Made by a program: the position numbers and the translations under genes
Notes under the pieces: model-generated
What the model saw: the letters and a program-made list of their open reading frames with translations, nothing else
Databases searched by the model: none
What the model was told of the DNA's origin: nothing
Shown: positions 1 to 11,864 of the stretch, in pieces
Numbering within the stretch: the stretch's first letter is position 1
Layout of the letters: each line of letters starts with the position of its first letter
Assembly (NCBI GenBank): GCA_020881915.1
Contig: JAJFPB010000001.1
Span: 930,001-994,000, forward strand
DNA: 64,000 nt
Direction: 5' to 3'
Source: Paramyrothecium sp. XJ0827
Taxonomy: Eukaryota > Ascomycota > Sordariomycetes > Hypocreales > Stachybotryaceae

Positions 1-432
1 TGTGCCTAGGCTGACCACCATGATGTCGTTGGCTGGATGAATTGATGACCTGAAATTTAACGAGTCAATCAGGGCCGACTCGCTCCCACTGAGTGGCAGA
101 GTGGTGAACAGGTTGATGGCCTTGCCAATGGTTGACTTGACGTGTAGCTTGTCGACGTCGCCCTGGAACATCTCCACCGCTGGGTGAATTGACCGGTAAT
201 TCATGGTCAAATGGCTGACAAGAACCGACACAGCCACTGTGACGGCCCCGACTTGCATCATGTGCGGCCATCGGTATTGCTTCGATGCAGGTTGCGCGTA
301 CAGCTTAGCAGCGCTGGCGGACGCACGCGGGTTCCAGAGAATGGCGAGCACGGCAAGGGGGTCGAGAGAAATCGAGTCAGATCCTTTCACTTGAGGATTT
401 GGAACCTCAGACGCCCAGTGTTGGGACGCCAT
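1..432 (-). CDS. Hypothetical membrane protein, 5' part only (runs off the window start)
   Basis: An open frame on the minus strand begins at the ATG at 432-430 and continues without a stop to base 1, so only the first 144 residues are visible. It starts MASQHWASEVPNPQ and has a polar N-terminus. A hydrophobic stretch of about 20 residues follows near residues 57-76 (MMQVGAVTVAVSVLVSHL), consistent with a membrane segment or signal anchor. An in-frame TAG lies just upstream of the ATG, which supports this start. I do not recognise the family. The composition looks like real coding sequence and the opposite-strand frames here look like shadows. Function unknown; the 3' end and any introns lie outside the window. 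Confidence 0.6.
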   Translation of the reverse strand, partial: MASQHWASEVPNPQVKGSDSISLDPLAVLAILWNPRASASAAKLYAQPASKQYRWPHMMQVGAVTVAVSVLVSHLTMNYRSIHPAVEMFQGDVDKLHVKSTIGKAINLFTTLPLSGSESALIDSLNFRSSIHPANDIMVVSLGT

Positions 433-2486
433 GGCCAGCGGTGGCAGTCGAAGCGAAAGATTGCAGCCGATGTGACAGCAATGCCACTACTCCTGCATTT
501 CTGGTTTCAGGGGAAATGCTCAGATGCTTCCACGCGACCAGAGTTGACTGGTCCAAAAAGGACTTTTGTCTGCCGCAGATCTTCAGGCCAAAACGCTCAA
601 TGAAAGTGGCTGAGATCCTTGCAGGAGCTGAATACCCCTGTCGGTGGGCTGCCACAAGCATTGTCGCCAGCCTGTGGGCCCTAAGTGGTCAATTTTAGAG
701 CATGATACGACTCTCAAAAAGCAATTATAGTGACTGCCTTGGCCATTGGATACAGACATTATGCTGTTGGCTACGCTCTTAGGCCCTGAGGTTCAAAGTT
801 CAGACACTCGATACCATGCATTTATCTTTCATGCTGACTCATAAGCCAGGGAAAGATGTTCTCGTGCAGGGAATTTTCCAGAAAGGCTATTGAGATGGCG
901 GATGTCGGTATCGGCAAGAGGAGGAGCCTACATGCGAACCATGCGGTCCCTGAGCATGGTCACATTCATTTCCATGGCAAGGAAGGATACCGAATTTTGG
1001 AGTAAACAAATTGACAATGGATTCTGAGCGAATATAGATGTATGTGCCGCAAGTATCACATGTATATGGAGGAAATTCTGAAAAAGCACACAGCGTATTA
1101 AACGGAAGCCAATACATGTTGGATTTGGTGATTGTGGGTGTCGCGGGAGGCGCCCAGATACATGTCGGCATTTTCGAGCGAGCACTGTATTTGAGTCCGG
1201 TTATGAGACCAGCGACAGGGCTTGAAGTCAATCAGCCGTGGTTAAACTTGGTACAACTCCATTGAAGGAGGAGGGGGATGATAAGCCTCGCCGAGATATC
1301 GTGTTCTGGTTCCTCATGTTCCTTTACTTGACATCTTCAGGATAACATAGGTCATTTGCAACTATGACTGAACCAGCGTATGCCTACGTCAGATTTATCA
1401 CTGGATTGGCAAGATTGGAGATGGGTGACGAGGAGGGACTCTCAACTGGCCCATGGTTTGCGTTCAATTAAACAAGATCACCACCTCGGTATGAAGGTTC
1501 TCCTGCCTGAACTTGCGTCTTATTCTCCCGAATGTCAAACAAGCGATACCCAACGACTTTTGAGCCCTTAGAACCAGATTCAATTCCATTAGAAGCCAAA
1601 GTAGCTCGTGTTCCAGCTAATGTCGAAACAAAAGCTTTGTCCACGCCATCAAAGCTTGAATCAGAGATCGATGAAGACTTGATAGCAGCTATACCAAATC
1701 TGCTGGTTAAGCTTCTATTCCCTTCCATAGGGAAAATGCAACCAAAGCTAGCCTTTTGCTTCGCACAGAATATTCTCCCGCCAGGGCGATGCGCCTGGTC
1801 ACAAGCTGAGTATGTCTCAGAAGTCTCCCGGTTTGTCCGGTCTCCAGAACAACGAGTATCCGATCCTGTCCAGCATGCCCGGCGAGCCGAAAGTACAATA
1901 AAATCTGCACCACTAAACTATTTCAGCCTGAAGTTCAATGCCTTGGAAATTTGTGCATTGGAGGACTTTTGCACAGTGTATCGTGGCTGTCTCGGACGTA
2001 TAGACTATCCGTCAAAGAGTGACCGTCTAGGTCCTTGATAAGAACAAATTTGGCATTTAAGGTGGATATAAATGATTGCAAGTGTATGCCTAATCATCAC
2101 ACCTATGGTTGCAGCGATATTCTTATTCATCCGGGAGGGGGGGCGGGTCGGACGGATTAAGGCATTATTGTGAAACTGCTTATCCGAGGAGGGCTGGGTG
2201 CTGTCCGTTGCAAATCGCAGAAAAAGAGGTAGGCTTGTCTGTGGCGCAAGACATACGGCATGCTGTTGCAACCATGTTGTTGGCGGCAGGGATCCAAATC
2301 CCTTTCTGCATTGGCATGCCATTCAATTTCCCAAAACAGCCTGCATGTGCCGCCAGCAGGCGTCACTTCGTCCGTTATTGGAACAATTCTGATACCATTG
2401 CAACCTGTCGTTACACACATGCGCTTCACATATGATTCGTTTGATTGAGTCGAAGCCCCTGAGCTAGCTTCCTTTCATATAGCCAG
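433..2486. other. Long intergenic region, no supported gene
   Basis: About 2 kb with only short unrelated open frames on both strands. The longest is a 168-codon frame at 1532-2038 (+) with no recognisable motif. No tRNA, repeat array or transposon end was seen. It should contain the promoter of the minus-strand gene that starts at 432 and of the plus-strand gene at 2487. Confidence 0.5.
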
Positions 2487-4100
2487 ATGCCCGCTCCCAA
2501 TGCCCTCGATGCAACAAGATGTCGCTGCATTCGTCAAACCCGCGCCACCAACATGCCGTTGCGGGCAGAAAACTCGAGCTTCTCCATGAAGCCTGGATCT
2601 ACCTTAGTCGACGGCCTGTATCCAGTTCCAGAGACAACCCTACATGCAGTACCGGAGCCTACATTGGAAGTTGCGCACAGTCACTATGACGCCCCCGAGG
2701 TTTTCTACATGGCGGAGAAGCACGGAGCCCCGACACAGAAGGATGTGATGAGGCGCAGACTACTCATACTAATTGCAGCGCTTTTGGTCATACTCATCAT
2801 AACAGCAGCAATCGTCGGAGGTGTTGTGGGGTCTAGAGCTGCGAAGGACTCTGAAGCGCCAGAGACATCTCCCCAAGTGCCAGAAAGATCCCAGGACGCC
2901 ATGAGCTCAACTGCACCCTTCATGACCGCATCATCATCAGCAGCCGGACCAACTCCTACATCCATAGCGCCGAACTCGCCATTGGCAGTTGCTCCTGTGT
3001 ACGACCCAAGAACAGCGCAATATTACTTTTACCTAACTTTCAAATCGCCAAACGGCGACTTTCATTATTCAGTGTACGACACAACCTTGAATCCTCCGGG
3101 CAGCCACATTCCAGCCTATTGGGGATTTCCTCGACCCCTAAACCCGGAATACTCACCAAGCGGGTCGACAATGCTATCCATGACAAGCCAAGAGAGCATT
3201 TTGACAATGTTCTTTGTCGATTCAAGCTCAAATATCAATGACCTGGTGTATGACACAACTCGTGATGCGCCTAGCGACATATTACTGCGGACGGACGTGG
3301 TCAACAGGCCTAAATTGGCAGTTATCGAGAATAGTTCGATCGGCGCTTATGGGCCATGGAGGCTGGCACAAGATGTCGACTGCACATTGCTGCTCTATGT
3401 AGGCATTCGGAATTGCGAAGGGAACGCAACCCAGGGTGCCCAGAAGAGGCTGCAGCAAACAACCCTGCGCGGGACACAACTTGCAATAGTCCCCTTGACA
3501 TCATCCGGTATCGATGTATCTTTGGGAGCCATAGCTATACTGTACCAAGACGAAGGCGGCAAACTTGTGGCGACACCTTTACACAAAGATTTGTGGAACA
3601 AACCAGATGGATATCGAGATCTGCAGATACCCAAGGAGTCATGGACACTGAACGGTATGTTGAGATCCTATTACGCATGTGTTCATCCAGGGGCTAATAT
3701 ATCAACAGGCTTTCCAGACGTTCAGATACCCGAGAAGCATGCCCTTGCTGCTTTCGCCAGAAAACGTGACGAGGGCGACGAGTCTCAAGTCGTTAGCATA
3801 TTCATACTTTACCAAGACAAAACTGGCGACATACAGCAGATCTACCTCGATGATGGCAAGAAATGGAAGACATCTTCGCCAGAGGCTCTGAAGGGTGCTG
3901 ACAAAGGCACAAGCATTACCTGCATTTCTCAATCGTCCCGCACTTGCCGTACCAGCGACTGGGAGCAAATAGGACCGTCATCATCTGAGCCACTTGCTTC
4001 AGATCTTTATAGGTGCTACTTCTGGAGGAAGGGATTTGTCGTGGAGGTCAAGCTCAAGGGAGCAGATTGGGTTGAGTTGGGCCGTGCGAATCTTCCATGA
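2487..4100 (+). CDS. Single-pass membrane protein with fucose-lectin-like ectodomain
   Basis: Residues 1-90 form a cytosolic tail rich in Pro, Thr and acidic residues. Residues about 91-114 are one strong transmembrane segment preceded by MRRR, then a Ser/Thr/Pro linker (about 115-165). The rest resembles the six-bladed fucose-specific lectin-like propeller found at the C-terminus of many fungal type II membrane proteins: repeated aromatic beta-strand units and the family phrase ALAAFARKR near the fifth blade. A role in surface sugar binding is inferred. The frame is open throughout (537 codons), but 3655-3708 has GTATGT, a GCTAAT branch site and ACAG. It is 54 bp and in frame, so the mature protein is probably 519 residues. 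The start could also be the Met at 2553. Single gene, no operon-like neighbour. Confidence 0.75.
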   Translation: MPAPNALDATRCRCIRQTRATNMPLRAENSSFSMKPGSTLVDGLYPVPETTLHAVPEPTLEVAHSHYDAPEVFYMAEKHGAPTQKDVMRRRLLILIAALLVILIITAAIVGGVVGSRAAKDSEAPETSPQVPERSQDAMSSTAPFMTASSSAAGPTPTSIAPNSPLAVAPVYDPRTAQYYFYLTFKSPNGDFHYSVYDTTLNPPGSHIPAYWGFPRPLNPEYSPSGSTMLSMTSQESILTMFFVDSSSNINDLVYDTTRDAPSDILLRTDVVNRPKLAVIENSSIGAYGPWRLAQDVDCTLLLYVGIRNCEGNATQGAQKRLQQTTLRGTQLAIVPLTSSGIDVSLGAIAILYQDEGGKLVATPLHKDLWNKPDGYRDLQIPKESWTLNGMLRSYYACVHPGANISTGFPDVQIPEKHALAAFARKRDEGDESQVVSIFILYQDKTGDIQQIYLDDGKKWKTSSPEALKGADKGTSITCISQSSRTCRTSDWEQIGPSSSEPLASDLYRCYFWRKGFVVEVKLKGADWVELGRANLP

Positions 4101-4658
4101 TGAATGTCCTGAAAATGGCAGTAGGAATTTTGATTGAGTTTCTTGTCTGTAAGAATTCGTTTCGTGTATATATTGTTTGCTCAGCTAAAAACACAAATGA
4201 CGTTTGATCAAGAATGACGGCAATGTGACTGAATTGTGATCAAGCTAAAGATGTGACTCTACAACCAAACACCAAGCTTTTCCTTGTCTTTCATCGAAGC
4301 CAAGCATGCAGTAGTTGAACTTGAGCCAGGCTAAGCAGCCAATATTCAAAAATGGCATCAATTGCGAGCGAGGTTTGTAGGGGATGGCAATGGCAACTCC
4401 GGACAGCACCCCGCACAGTGCTGCCGTTGACTTGCCAGCCTACATGAGCCGTGCCAATCGTCGCAGCTCTTCTAAAGTCACACATGGTTTCACAAGGCTC
4501 CCGCCCAGGTGGCGTAGTCACGTGAATCTTGTGAGATCTTGATGCCACAATCAGGCAAACGTAGCTCTGCTTGCGAGCCCTTGCAACACGATCTCAAGCT
4601 TAGTACTGCGCAACTTCTCAGGAAGCCGAGCACCTATCTGCACCCCGCTTCTTGCAGA
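4101..4658. other. Intergenic region between tandem plus-strand genes
   Basis: Holds the 3' region of the lectin-like gene and the promoter of the F-box-like gene. The coding frame of the latter is open back to an ATG at 4542, so part of this stretch may be coding or 5' UTR. No other element seen. Confidence 0.5.
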
Positions 4659-5837
4659 ATGGGCCACCATCCGTTTAGGTTCTCGGATCTCCCTGCAGAG
4701 ATACGCAACAAGATCTACCGGGAGCTTCTCTGCAATTTCGAGGACCCGCACGACTTCTCAAACGACTTCCTGGTAAAGCTTCCCTCTCGACTTACCAAGG
4801 CTGAACACAACATCGACACCGCTATCCTCAGTGTTAGTCGCCAAATCCATGACGAGGCGAAAGACATCCTCTTGAAAGGGAATCAATTTGTTAGAGTTGA
4901 AGCGCATTTCCCGCTTGTACCTCCTGCCATTCGTGCCACTTTCATAACGAAACGCATCCCAGTCATTACTTCAAAAGAAACCGTCATCAACAAATTCAAA
5001 GGTCAGGTCATGACGTATAGGTTCGAAGAGGAAGCAGGCATTCCTAGAGAATCCTTTCATTGCTTGATTCTACACCGCGACTTCGATCTGCTTTGTCGTG
5101 CCGTTGCCAACGCAGATATTTGGATACCACTATTCGTGTCAAAGACTAGGCACACGTTGACTCTACATGACCCCTACCAGCGTTCTTCAACAAAACACCA
5201 AAAGCACCTTCTTGCGCCTTTCAGTCGCCACCTTCGTGGGCTTGAACATGTGGTTATTCAGGGAAATGTTGAGACGTCACTTGCCAATGCGGTCATTTCA
5301 GAAGTCAAGCAGAATCCGTCAGAAGACCCGGACATGATTCTTCGAGAGGTGCGAGAGATGAAAGAACTTGGTTCAGATTACTTCAAGAAGGGTGACAACA
5401 AGATGAGCAGCGATACCTGGGCAAAAGCATGCATTCAGGTTCAACGTCTTCGTGGCGGATCAAGCTGGGGCCGTCTTGCATCCAATAAATCTTTCACGGA
5501 TGATCTGAATGACTTATTCTTCGCCTTGAACCTGAATCTGGCTCAAAATAGTCTCAAGATTATGGAGCAGAATCCGGATGATGCGAAACATGTTGAGGAC
5601 TTTGCCCACTCGGCGCTACTTGCTTTACAAATTGCAATTGGGCACGTATCTGGAAATGAAGGATGGGATCCTGGTCCTTTGCAAACGGCGAAGCTTTGTT
5701 TCAGGAAAGCGAAGGTGCACCGGCTTTGCAAGGACTACCGTGATGCCTGGCAGGCAATTGGTTATGCAAGCACTATTTTACCTGACGACCCCATGATTCT
5801 CGAAGAAAAGAGAAAGATTTTTAGCTTGATGAATTAG
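4659..5837 (+). CDS. F-box-like protein with C-terminal TPR-like helices
   Basis: The protein opens MGHHPFRFSDLPAEIRNKIY, the usual start of fungal F-box/F-box-like proteins, where the LPxEIRxxIY helix binds Skp1 or acts in a related way. A central part follows, without catalytic motifs. The C-terminal 140 residues are helical with paired hydrophobic helices (FKKGDNKMSSDTWAKAC, LALQIAIGHVS, AKLCFRKAKVHRLCKDY) that look like tetratricopeptide units. The frame runs upstream to an ATG at 4542 (431 residues in all), but the extra 39 residues look like leader. I prefer the Met just before the F-box. Single exon. Role as a substrate adaptor in ubiquitin ligation is inferred only from the F-box-like motif; no target can be named. 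Confidence 0.75.
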   Translation: MGHHPFRFSDLPAEIRNKIYRELLCNFEDPHDFSNDFLVKLPSRLTKAEHNIDTAILSVSRQIHDEAKDILLKGNQFVRVEAHFPLVPPAIRATFITKRIPVITSKETVINKFKGQVMTYRFEEEAGIPRESFHCLILHRDFDLLCRAVANADIWIPLFVSKTRHTLTLHDPYQRSSTKHQKHLLAPFSRHLRGLEHVVIQGNVETSLANAVISEVKQNPSEDPDMILREVREMKELGSDYFKKGDNKMSSDTWAKACIQVQRLRGGSSWGRLASNKSFTDDLNDLFFALNLNLAQNSLKIMEQNPDDAKHVEDFAHSALLALQIAIGHVSGNEGWDPGPLQTAKLCFRKAKVHRLCKDYRDAWQAIGYASTILPDDPMILEEKRKIFSLMN

Positions 5838-6830
5838 CGAATTGCACCAGGAGGGCAAAGGTAAGTAGGTCATGTAAAGAGGGCATTGTCAGACAGAAAT
5901 AATGTGTTATCATTGTCTCTTGCGTCAACATCACTTCCGCTGCAGAGCGTAACTCTTGGCTGTACTGAAGTAGATGGATCAACTTTCGACTCGATGCCTT
6001 CCTCGTTTGAGACACCTCCTGATACGTCTCCTTCTTTGTAAATCGGCAGCATACAGTATTAAACAGACTCGGTAAATACCGAGCCAATGTCCACTAGTAA
6101 ACCGCCCTTGGAATTATTGGCAGGAACATCTCCATGAAAATTTTGAGCGTATTCATGTATGCTTCTATTCCACAGTCTTTGCTCAAGGGTGGGAGATCAA
6201 AAAGTCTGACAGCATCTCGGCTGCCATAATGCCAAGTCTGTGATGAAGAGCATAACTCAGGCTTGGGTTGACGGTTTTGGACAACATAATGGTCAGCAGC
6301 TGGAGGAGTAATCCGAAACCTAACAACGGGACTACAAAGGACATATGCAAATCTACAGCTGATGTGGTTGCCACTTACATGTAATTTTTCGTCGTTGAAG
6401 CTTGTCCGCTCTCGCTACTTTTGCTCTTCTTTTCATTTCATTTTACCTTTTCCGTCCTCTCCTGTTTTTCGTCTTCCAGTTATGAGGTGCTTAGAATTCA
6501 TTCCTGCTTTCTTTGGGCTAGTGTTCGATTCAAGCAAAGCTACGGATTGAAGGGGTTCCCTTCCCAACTACAAACCAACGAGTGGCACAGGGTTCGAGAC
6601 CTTGCCTACTAAGCACCTGCATATTATTGAGTGCTACCAAAACTAATCAGGTGACTAAAATTTCACAATGCATAAGTGGAAGCCTGCACCAACCCCTCAC
6701 GCTCATATTTTCTTTCTGGATTATCGTTACCACAGTTCATGTTTCAATGTTTGCTTCTTCCTAGCAGAAGGTCCGTTGTTGATCGAAACCAGATTTGCCG
6801 GGATGGGAACAGAACAGCACGAGCTTAAGA
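5838..6830. other. Intergenic region, no supported gene
   Basis: Roughly 1 kb with only short frames. A pyrimidine-rich stretch near 6400-6480 precedes the kinase gene and may be part of its promoter or 5' leader. Confidence 0.45.
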
Positions 6831-9119
6831 ATGGAATCTCAGTGGGGGAACAATGGCAATGTGTCTGACTTTGTCCTTGATGCCAAGCTGGTCACGGACT
6901 TTTATAGCGGTTGTGTCCGGCACACACATTTCAAGCAGGGTTATTCAGCTCACCATCGCCAGGTACATGTGTATGAAGTTTGGGAAATAGGACCAAGCCT
7001 TGGAAGCGGCTCAAGCGGCTCAGTACGCCTCGAGCACCTTCAATTATCAGCCAAATCGCAAGAGTCACTACCACAACTTCGTGCTGTGAAGCTGATTAGC
7101 AAGTCAAAATGTGAAAGAGATAAAAGAGACTACAGACCTGAGCTGGAGGCAGTAGTCAAGTTCTCGCACCCCCGCGTGAGGACCCCGGAATAATTTCGTT
7201 CATTCCCCACCTTCTGACACACGAGAGCAGTACACTCCATACTTTGTACGAAGCTTTGGATGGTTCGAAGACACTGAGTACATATATGTGACACTCGAGT
7301 ACATGCCTCTTGGAGATCTCCATAGAGCCATGCAGGCGTCACCGGCATTCAGTGAGGACGATACGAGAAAAATTCTGAAGCAGCTGTTGGAGGGTCTTAG
7401 CTTCATGCACGAATGTGATTTTATTCACAACGACTTGAAGCCAGGCGTGAGGGAAAATCCATGTGTCTGCCCCTTTTCATTCGCTGATATTTCTGGCAGA
7501 ACATACTCGTTGAGGAAGCGTCTCCGGATTGGTTAATTAAAATAGCTGACTTTGGTACCAGCAAACGCGTTCAGAAAGGCGAAGCTGAGAATCCTACTGT
7601 GCCGATCGGCACATTTGGATATATGTCCCCAGAAACCTTGGGCTTCTACTCAATTGAGAACATAGCAAACCTTTGTCCAACAAGTGTTGACGTTTGGGCG
7701 AGTGGCATCATAGCCATGGAACTGCTATTCAAACAACTGCCCTTCACCAGCATTGAAGAGATTGGGAGATATCTTGATGGGAGCAAGCAATTGATGTTTG
7801 CTCCAAACAATGCTAATGAAGGATGTACTGATACATGTCAGGACTTTATCAAGAGTTTGCTCCACCCTCACCCCGCGATCAGAGCAACAGCCAGCTTTGC
7901 GAAGACCCATGAATGGCTGGCATTCGGCGCCACGCCAACACAGCATGAACTTGGATCGTAAGACTACCAAACTAACTTGATTTCGTTCACTGATAGCTAG
8001 TCATAGGCCTTTTCGAGCAAACTATCTAGTACAAGCGCTCCTAGCTCTACACCAGACAGCCGATGCACCGTCACCGTCGCCATCGTTAGCATGGTCAGAT
8101 ATCCTTAAAGAAATTTCCATCTGGGAGTTCCTTACAATCGAAAATCCGCCAATCACCGCCTTACCTAGGTCAAAATCCCATTCATCTCGACCCTGGACAT
8201 TGAGACCTATGAGTTTGAAGCCTTGGCGTGAATTCAATATGTCTACTTTCGAGCAAATATACGATAAGCAGTTAATGCAAGAGGCTCGTCGGAAACGCAA
8301 CATGCTTGAAACACCATCGGTGGAGAGCTACGAACTTCAAGTTGTCGACCAAAGTACATCAGATTCACTGATTCGAACCTGGAACATGTCAATGACAAGG
8401 CAGGCTCTTAACGCAGTTCGCGACACATTGCACCCGACCATATGGGTGGTCGGGTCGGACCCCCGTGCTCCGTCAAAGAATGATATGAGAGCAAGAATGC
8501 GGTTCAGTTCCGATTCGAGCGCTGTATCAGCGTGTGAAGCCTGCAAAAAACGAGATCAGCAATCACTCTGGGATACATATGAGCGTCTACCAAAGTTGCA
8601 CACCTTGTACCCCAAGTTCGACAGTGATAGAGTGCTTTCCTTACAGACTCGTGAGGGGCAATGGGACATGACAAAGATGAATAGGGGCGATGTAAATTTG
8701 ATCCAAGAAGCTTACACGCTTTGTGTAATGAATGGATGTCGTTATGGATGCATCTTGTCACCCCATGAGGCTTTTATCTTCAGGATCAAGCCCCTCATGG
8801 AGTCAAACGAATGTGGGTGTTGTTCAACTTAACCATCAACGTCTCACTGACCTTTCAACTACCAGATGGAACAGAAAATATTGACATCAGAGAAGCCCTA
8901 CGTGACCAAGGTCTCATGGAGTGGGTCGCGGTTCCCTGGGATGTTCACCAAAATGATAATACCGAGCGCTTTCAAGGTTTGACGGTGAACTTCTCTCTTT
9001 GGGTGCTCCACATATTGGCGGGAAACAGCCATGAAATTGATTGGAATTACTTACCGCTGGAGAAGGAAACACTCGTTCAACATTCTTGCTCTTTGATGGA
9101 CGTCGTCATGGAACAGTAG
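6831..9119 (+). CDS. Protein kinase with fungal-specific C-terminal region (five exons)
   Basis: Exons 6831-7175, 7228-7446, 7500-7957, 8007-8812 and 8866-9119 join in frame to 693 residues. The four introns of 49-53 bp have GT-AG ends and CTGAC/CTAAC branch sites. Kinase motifs in order: glycine loop GSGSSGSV, ATP lysine in LRAVKLI, catalytic loop HNDLKPGN (formed only after intron 2 is removed), DFG in IADFGTSK, SPE, and the DVWASG helix. The catalytic Asp, Lys and Asn are present but the usual HRD Arg is Asn, so this is a non-RD kinase. Before the domain is a 60-residue stretch (HFKQGYSAHHRQ) typical of a fungal kinase lineage. About 330 residues after the kinase have no motif I recognise. 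The ATG at 6831 is the first in frame. Likely active; substrate unknown. Confidence 0.85.
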
Positions 9120-10162
9120 TGAGATCCTCATATAAGGATGCCTAAAGGCAGTGGAGGTGTTCTCTGTCAGGAAGAAGGATGTTGATATAGTTGCGTAGTG
9201 CCTGCAAGCCACCAGAATGTCGAGGATCTCTGTAGGTTCCATAGTATCAGAGCTTTCGTCAAGGTACAATAATGATATTCATGATTTCAGCCCTTTCATA
9301 CCTAAGCCTCAAGGCAATAGCGAGAAGTTGCGCTGAAAGGATATAATTAATACTGTGAAATCTTGGTTAAATGAGCACATAATGACCTTGAAACTCCCAG
9401 GCCGTACAAATGTACCCCAAGCCATTTAATTCCCGTAGAAAATGATGTGAACCTGATTTGTCTTTTTCATGTTTCAGAATCTAGTCGCGATTCAAGCGCC
9501 ACCATTTTATTCTACGACGTCTTGCGTGCTGTAAAGTCCAGCATCCAAAGACTTGTAGACGCTATCGAAGGACCCTCCGATCTCAACGGTGCCGATAAAG
9601 GAACCTCATTGACTTCATTGTCCCCAGTGTTTCACTTGAACCGGGCTTGATGGATCAGCTTGCAAATTAAGACCTTCCTCATCCAGCAGCTAGGCCTTTC
9701 GGATCCTCAAATCCTCTCTGTGACGCCCATTTTTGGATGGATGACTACTTGCATCCATTGATAAAAAGCTCAATGATGTGGTCGCCATTTCGCAAAAATT
9801 GTGCCTCAACTCTACCCGTGATGTGTCAAGAATACATCGGTTGGAGATCATCATTTCTAGGCGCCAACGTATCCATATGTTCCTCTTCGCCTCTATCGTA
9901 CACGCTTCTTGGTAAATTCACTGATATCATCTCTTTCTTGTTCTTCTTCTTTACGTCTTTGTCATGGCGTTGGCCAATGGCTTATTACGCAACTTGACAA
10001 AAACCTTTTGTTCGATTTCTCATTTAGCAAAATCACATCCGTTCAAACATGTCGACATAATGGGGGGTTAAAGTAATTAAGATTCTATCCCGCTGAAATT
10101 CCTGTTGTTAATATACAGACTTTGAATGTTGCCTTTCTGACTTGATACTTCTCCAAACACAA
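9120..10162. other. Intergenic region, no supported gene
   Basis: About 1 kb between the ends of convergent genes. Short frames at 9447-9650 and 9737-9997 (+) are not supported by motifs or splice-consistent continuation; they could be remnants of a decayed gene. Confidence 0.4.
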
Positions 10163-10784
10163 TTAAGACGTGTAGAGGCAGTCTAGAGGCTCCTCAATCT
10201 CAACCGAGCGTGCCGAGAAGCCCAGGCAGCCCTCGTTGCCGCCAGGGTTGGTGACACCGCTCAGCCAAACACTCCAAGCACCCTCGGTTCCGTAAGGGCA
10301 GGCGACAAGGGAGGCACCATCAAAGTTGAGGTTGCCGGTCTCGTCTATTTCCCAACCCTCACGCTCAGCGTTGCGGGGGGTTGGCTGAGCGCCTGTGACG
10401 TAGCCAATTACACCCTGACCTGTCACAAAATTGTTAGCCAATGGCTCAATGAGTCAAAACATGCTAGAACTTACCCATGCCGCTCCTGTCCACAAAGACT
10501 TGCTGGCGAGGGTTGCTGGTAGAGTATAGCCACAGAGTCTTGTCGTCCTTGTTGTGCTGGAAGACGGCGGGCTCGTTGCCGTTCTCACCCAAGCAGGAGG
10601 CATTCTGCTCAGGCAGGTTGAGCGAGATGCCGCTCTGGGCAGCGTTGAAGCGGCCAAAGTGAATGGGGCTCGCGGATCGCAGGGCCATCAGCTGGAAGTT
10701 GGTAACAGTCTCGGAGGCAGCATCCTGGCTGGTGGGAAGGGCTGCAGCAGCAGCGAAGAGAGAGGCGAGAGTGAAGGTCTTCAT
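10163..10784 (-). CDS. phiA: PhiA-like secreted cell wall protein
   Basis: Exon 1 is 10475-10784 and exon 2 is 10163-10419, with a 55 bp intron between (GTAAGT...GACAG on the minus strand); joined length 188 residues. An N-terminal signal peptide (MKTFTLASLFAAAAALP) is followed by the PhiA family signature: FQLMALRSASPIHFG, NLPEQNASC, VDRSGMGQG across the splice, and GAWSVWLSG. The C-terminal Cys-containing repeat-like end is also typical. PhiA of Aspergillus is a small wall protein needed for normal phialide and conidium development. By homology this protein is expected to be exported and wall-bound; Cys pairs suggest disulphides. A TATA-like box lies about 150 bp upstream. Assignment by family recognition is strong, biological role in this species inferred. 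Confidence 0.92.
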
Positions 10785-11864
10785 GATTGTGATTAGGTGA
10801 AAGGATGAGGTAGAGTTGAAGGTAAGGTGGGTTAGAATGTGGAAAAGATGTGGAAGAGTTAGGATGAGTCGGTGTGAATGTTTGGATGATTATGAGAAAA
10901 CAATCCCCAACGGAGCAGATTTGCTTTCATTATATACATGATCTGTAAATTGCCATCGTTGCTTGGCCTCTGCCTTTTCTCCGTTGCCGACGTCGATCTT
11001 CTCGTGATAGTGGTCCTCCCAATGACATCACACCAGTAGCTTCCAGTCTATAGGCCCCCGAGAACACGAAGAGAGGGACAACGCATTACTGGGCAAGGGT
11101 CTTTGCCGCCAGTCGCCTAGACCCAGTGCTAGCCCCAAAGGGTGGAGATCAACTGCCGAGTCCCATCAAGTGGACGCCTCACCCGACGGCGGACTCGGGT
11201 GCGGACCCTCGGCCTCGGCAGCTCAGCCACTGCATAAACATGGAGTTTCCCACTAGTTAGAGAGCCGTCTACTGGAAACTTCGGTTGTGCCCCAGCTTTT
11301 TCCTTCAAGGTACGGACTGATGAGCGAAACCCTCGTATTCTACGGGGTCCACATACTCCGCTTAACGCTAAGGAATTTGTCCCTCCCCCTTTTCTTTCCG
11401 TCATTCCGTCCTTCTAGCTCATTCTTTACTAGGCGGAGCATTGGCGAATACTGTTCCAGCCTGTAGACAACACCAAGGCGTGTAAAATGATCAGTCGTGC
11501 CGGCAACGCCTGCGTAGTGTGGAGAGTCACCATGGTCATACTGAAGTCATCCAGGCCTTGTCGTTCCGGTTTGTTGAATATTATGCATCTCTTCGAGCTA
11601 ACATCCCAGAACTTGAAAGGAAGAGCTCATGACGTCCTCAGACCTAATCAAGTCTCCATGTCCCGTCAAACGGAATGTAAAAGAAGTGATACAAAAGAAA
11701 ATCAGAGAGTAAACAACGCGACCACTTTCGGTTTGAGGTACTAGCTTGCTTTCTTACTGAGGAAAGAAAATAAAATAAAATGGAGATCTTCAATGTTTTA
11801 AAGCTTTCTACATGCCACTTGAAAACCGTTCTGCTGAGATCATTTTTCGTGGTTGTTTCTCCGC
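10785..11864. other. Intergenic region upstream of the phiA-like gene
   Basis: Contains the phiA-like promoter and the 3' flank of the DUF7730 gene. Small open frames only; no RNA gene or repeat seen. Confidence 0.5.
10931..10936 (-). promoter_or_regulatory. TATA-like box of the phiA-like gene
   Basis: A TATATA sequence lies 147 bp upstream of the phiA-like ATG. The intervening minus-strand leader is rich in pyrimidines, as in strongly expressed fungal genes. Spacing and context fit a core promoter; not tested. Confidence 0.45.

Noticed and set aside
1532..2038. 168-codon open frame on the plus strand
   Set aside because: No motif, no plausible partner exon and mixed composition; more likely chance than a gene.
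9447..9997. Two short plus-strand frames downstream of the kinase gene
   Set aside because: No family resemblance and no consistent splice into the kinase, whose last exon ends cleanly at 9119.
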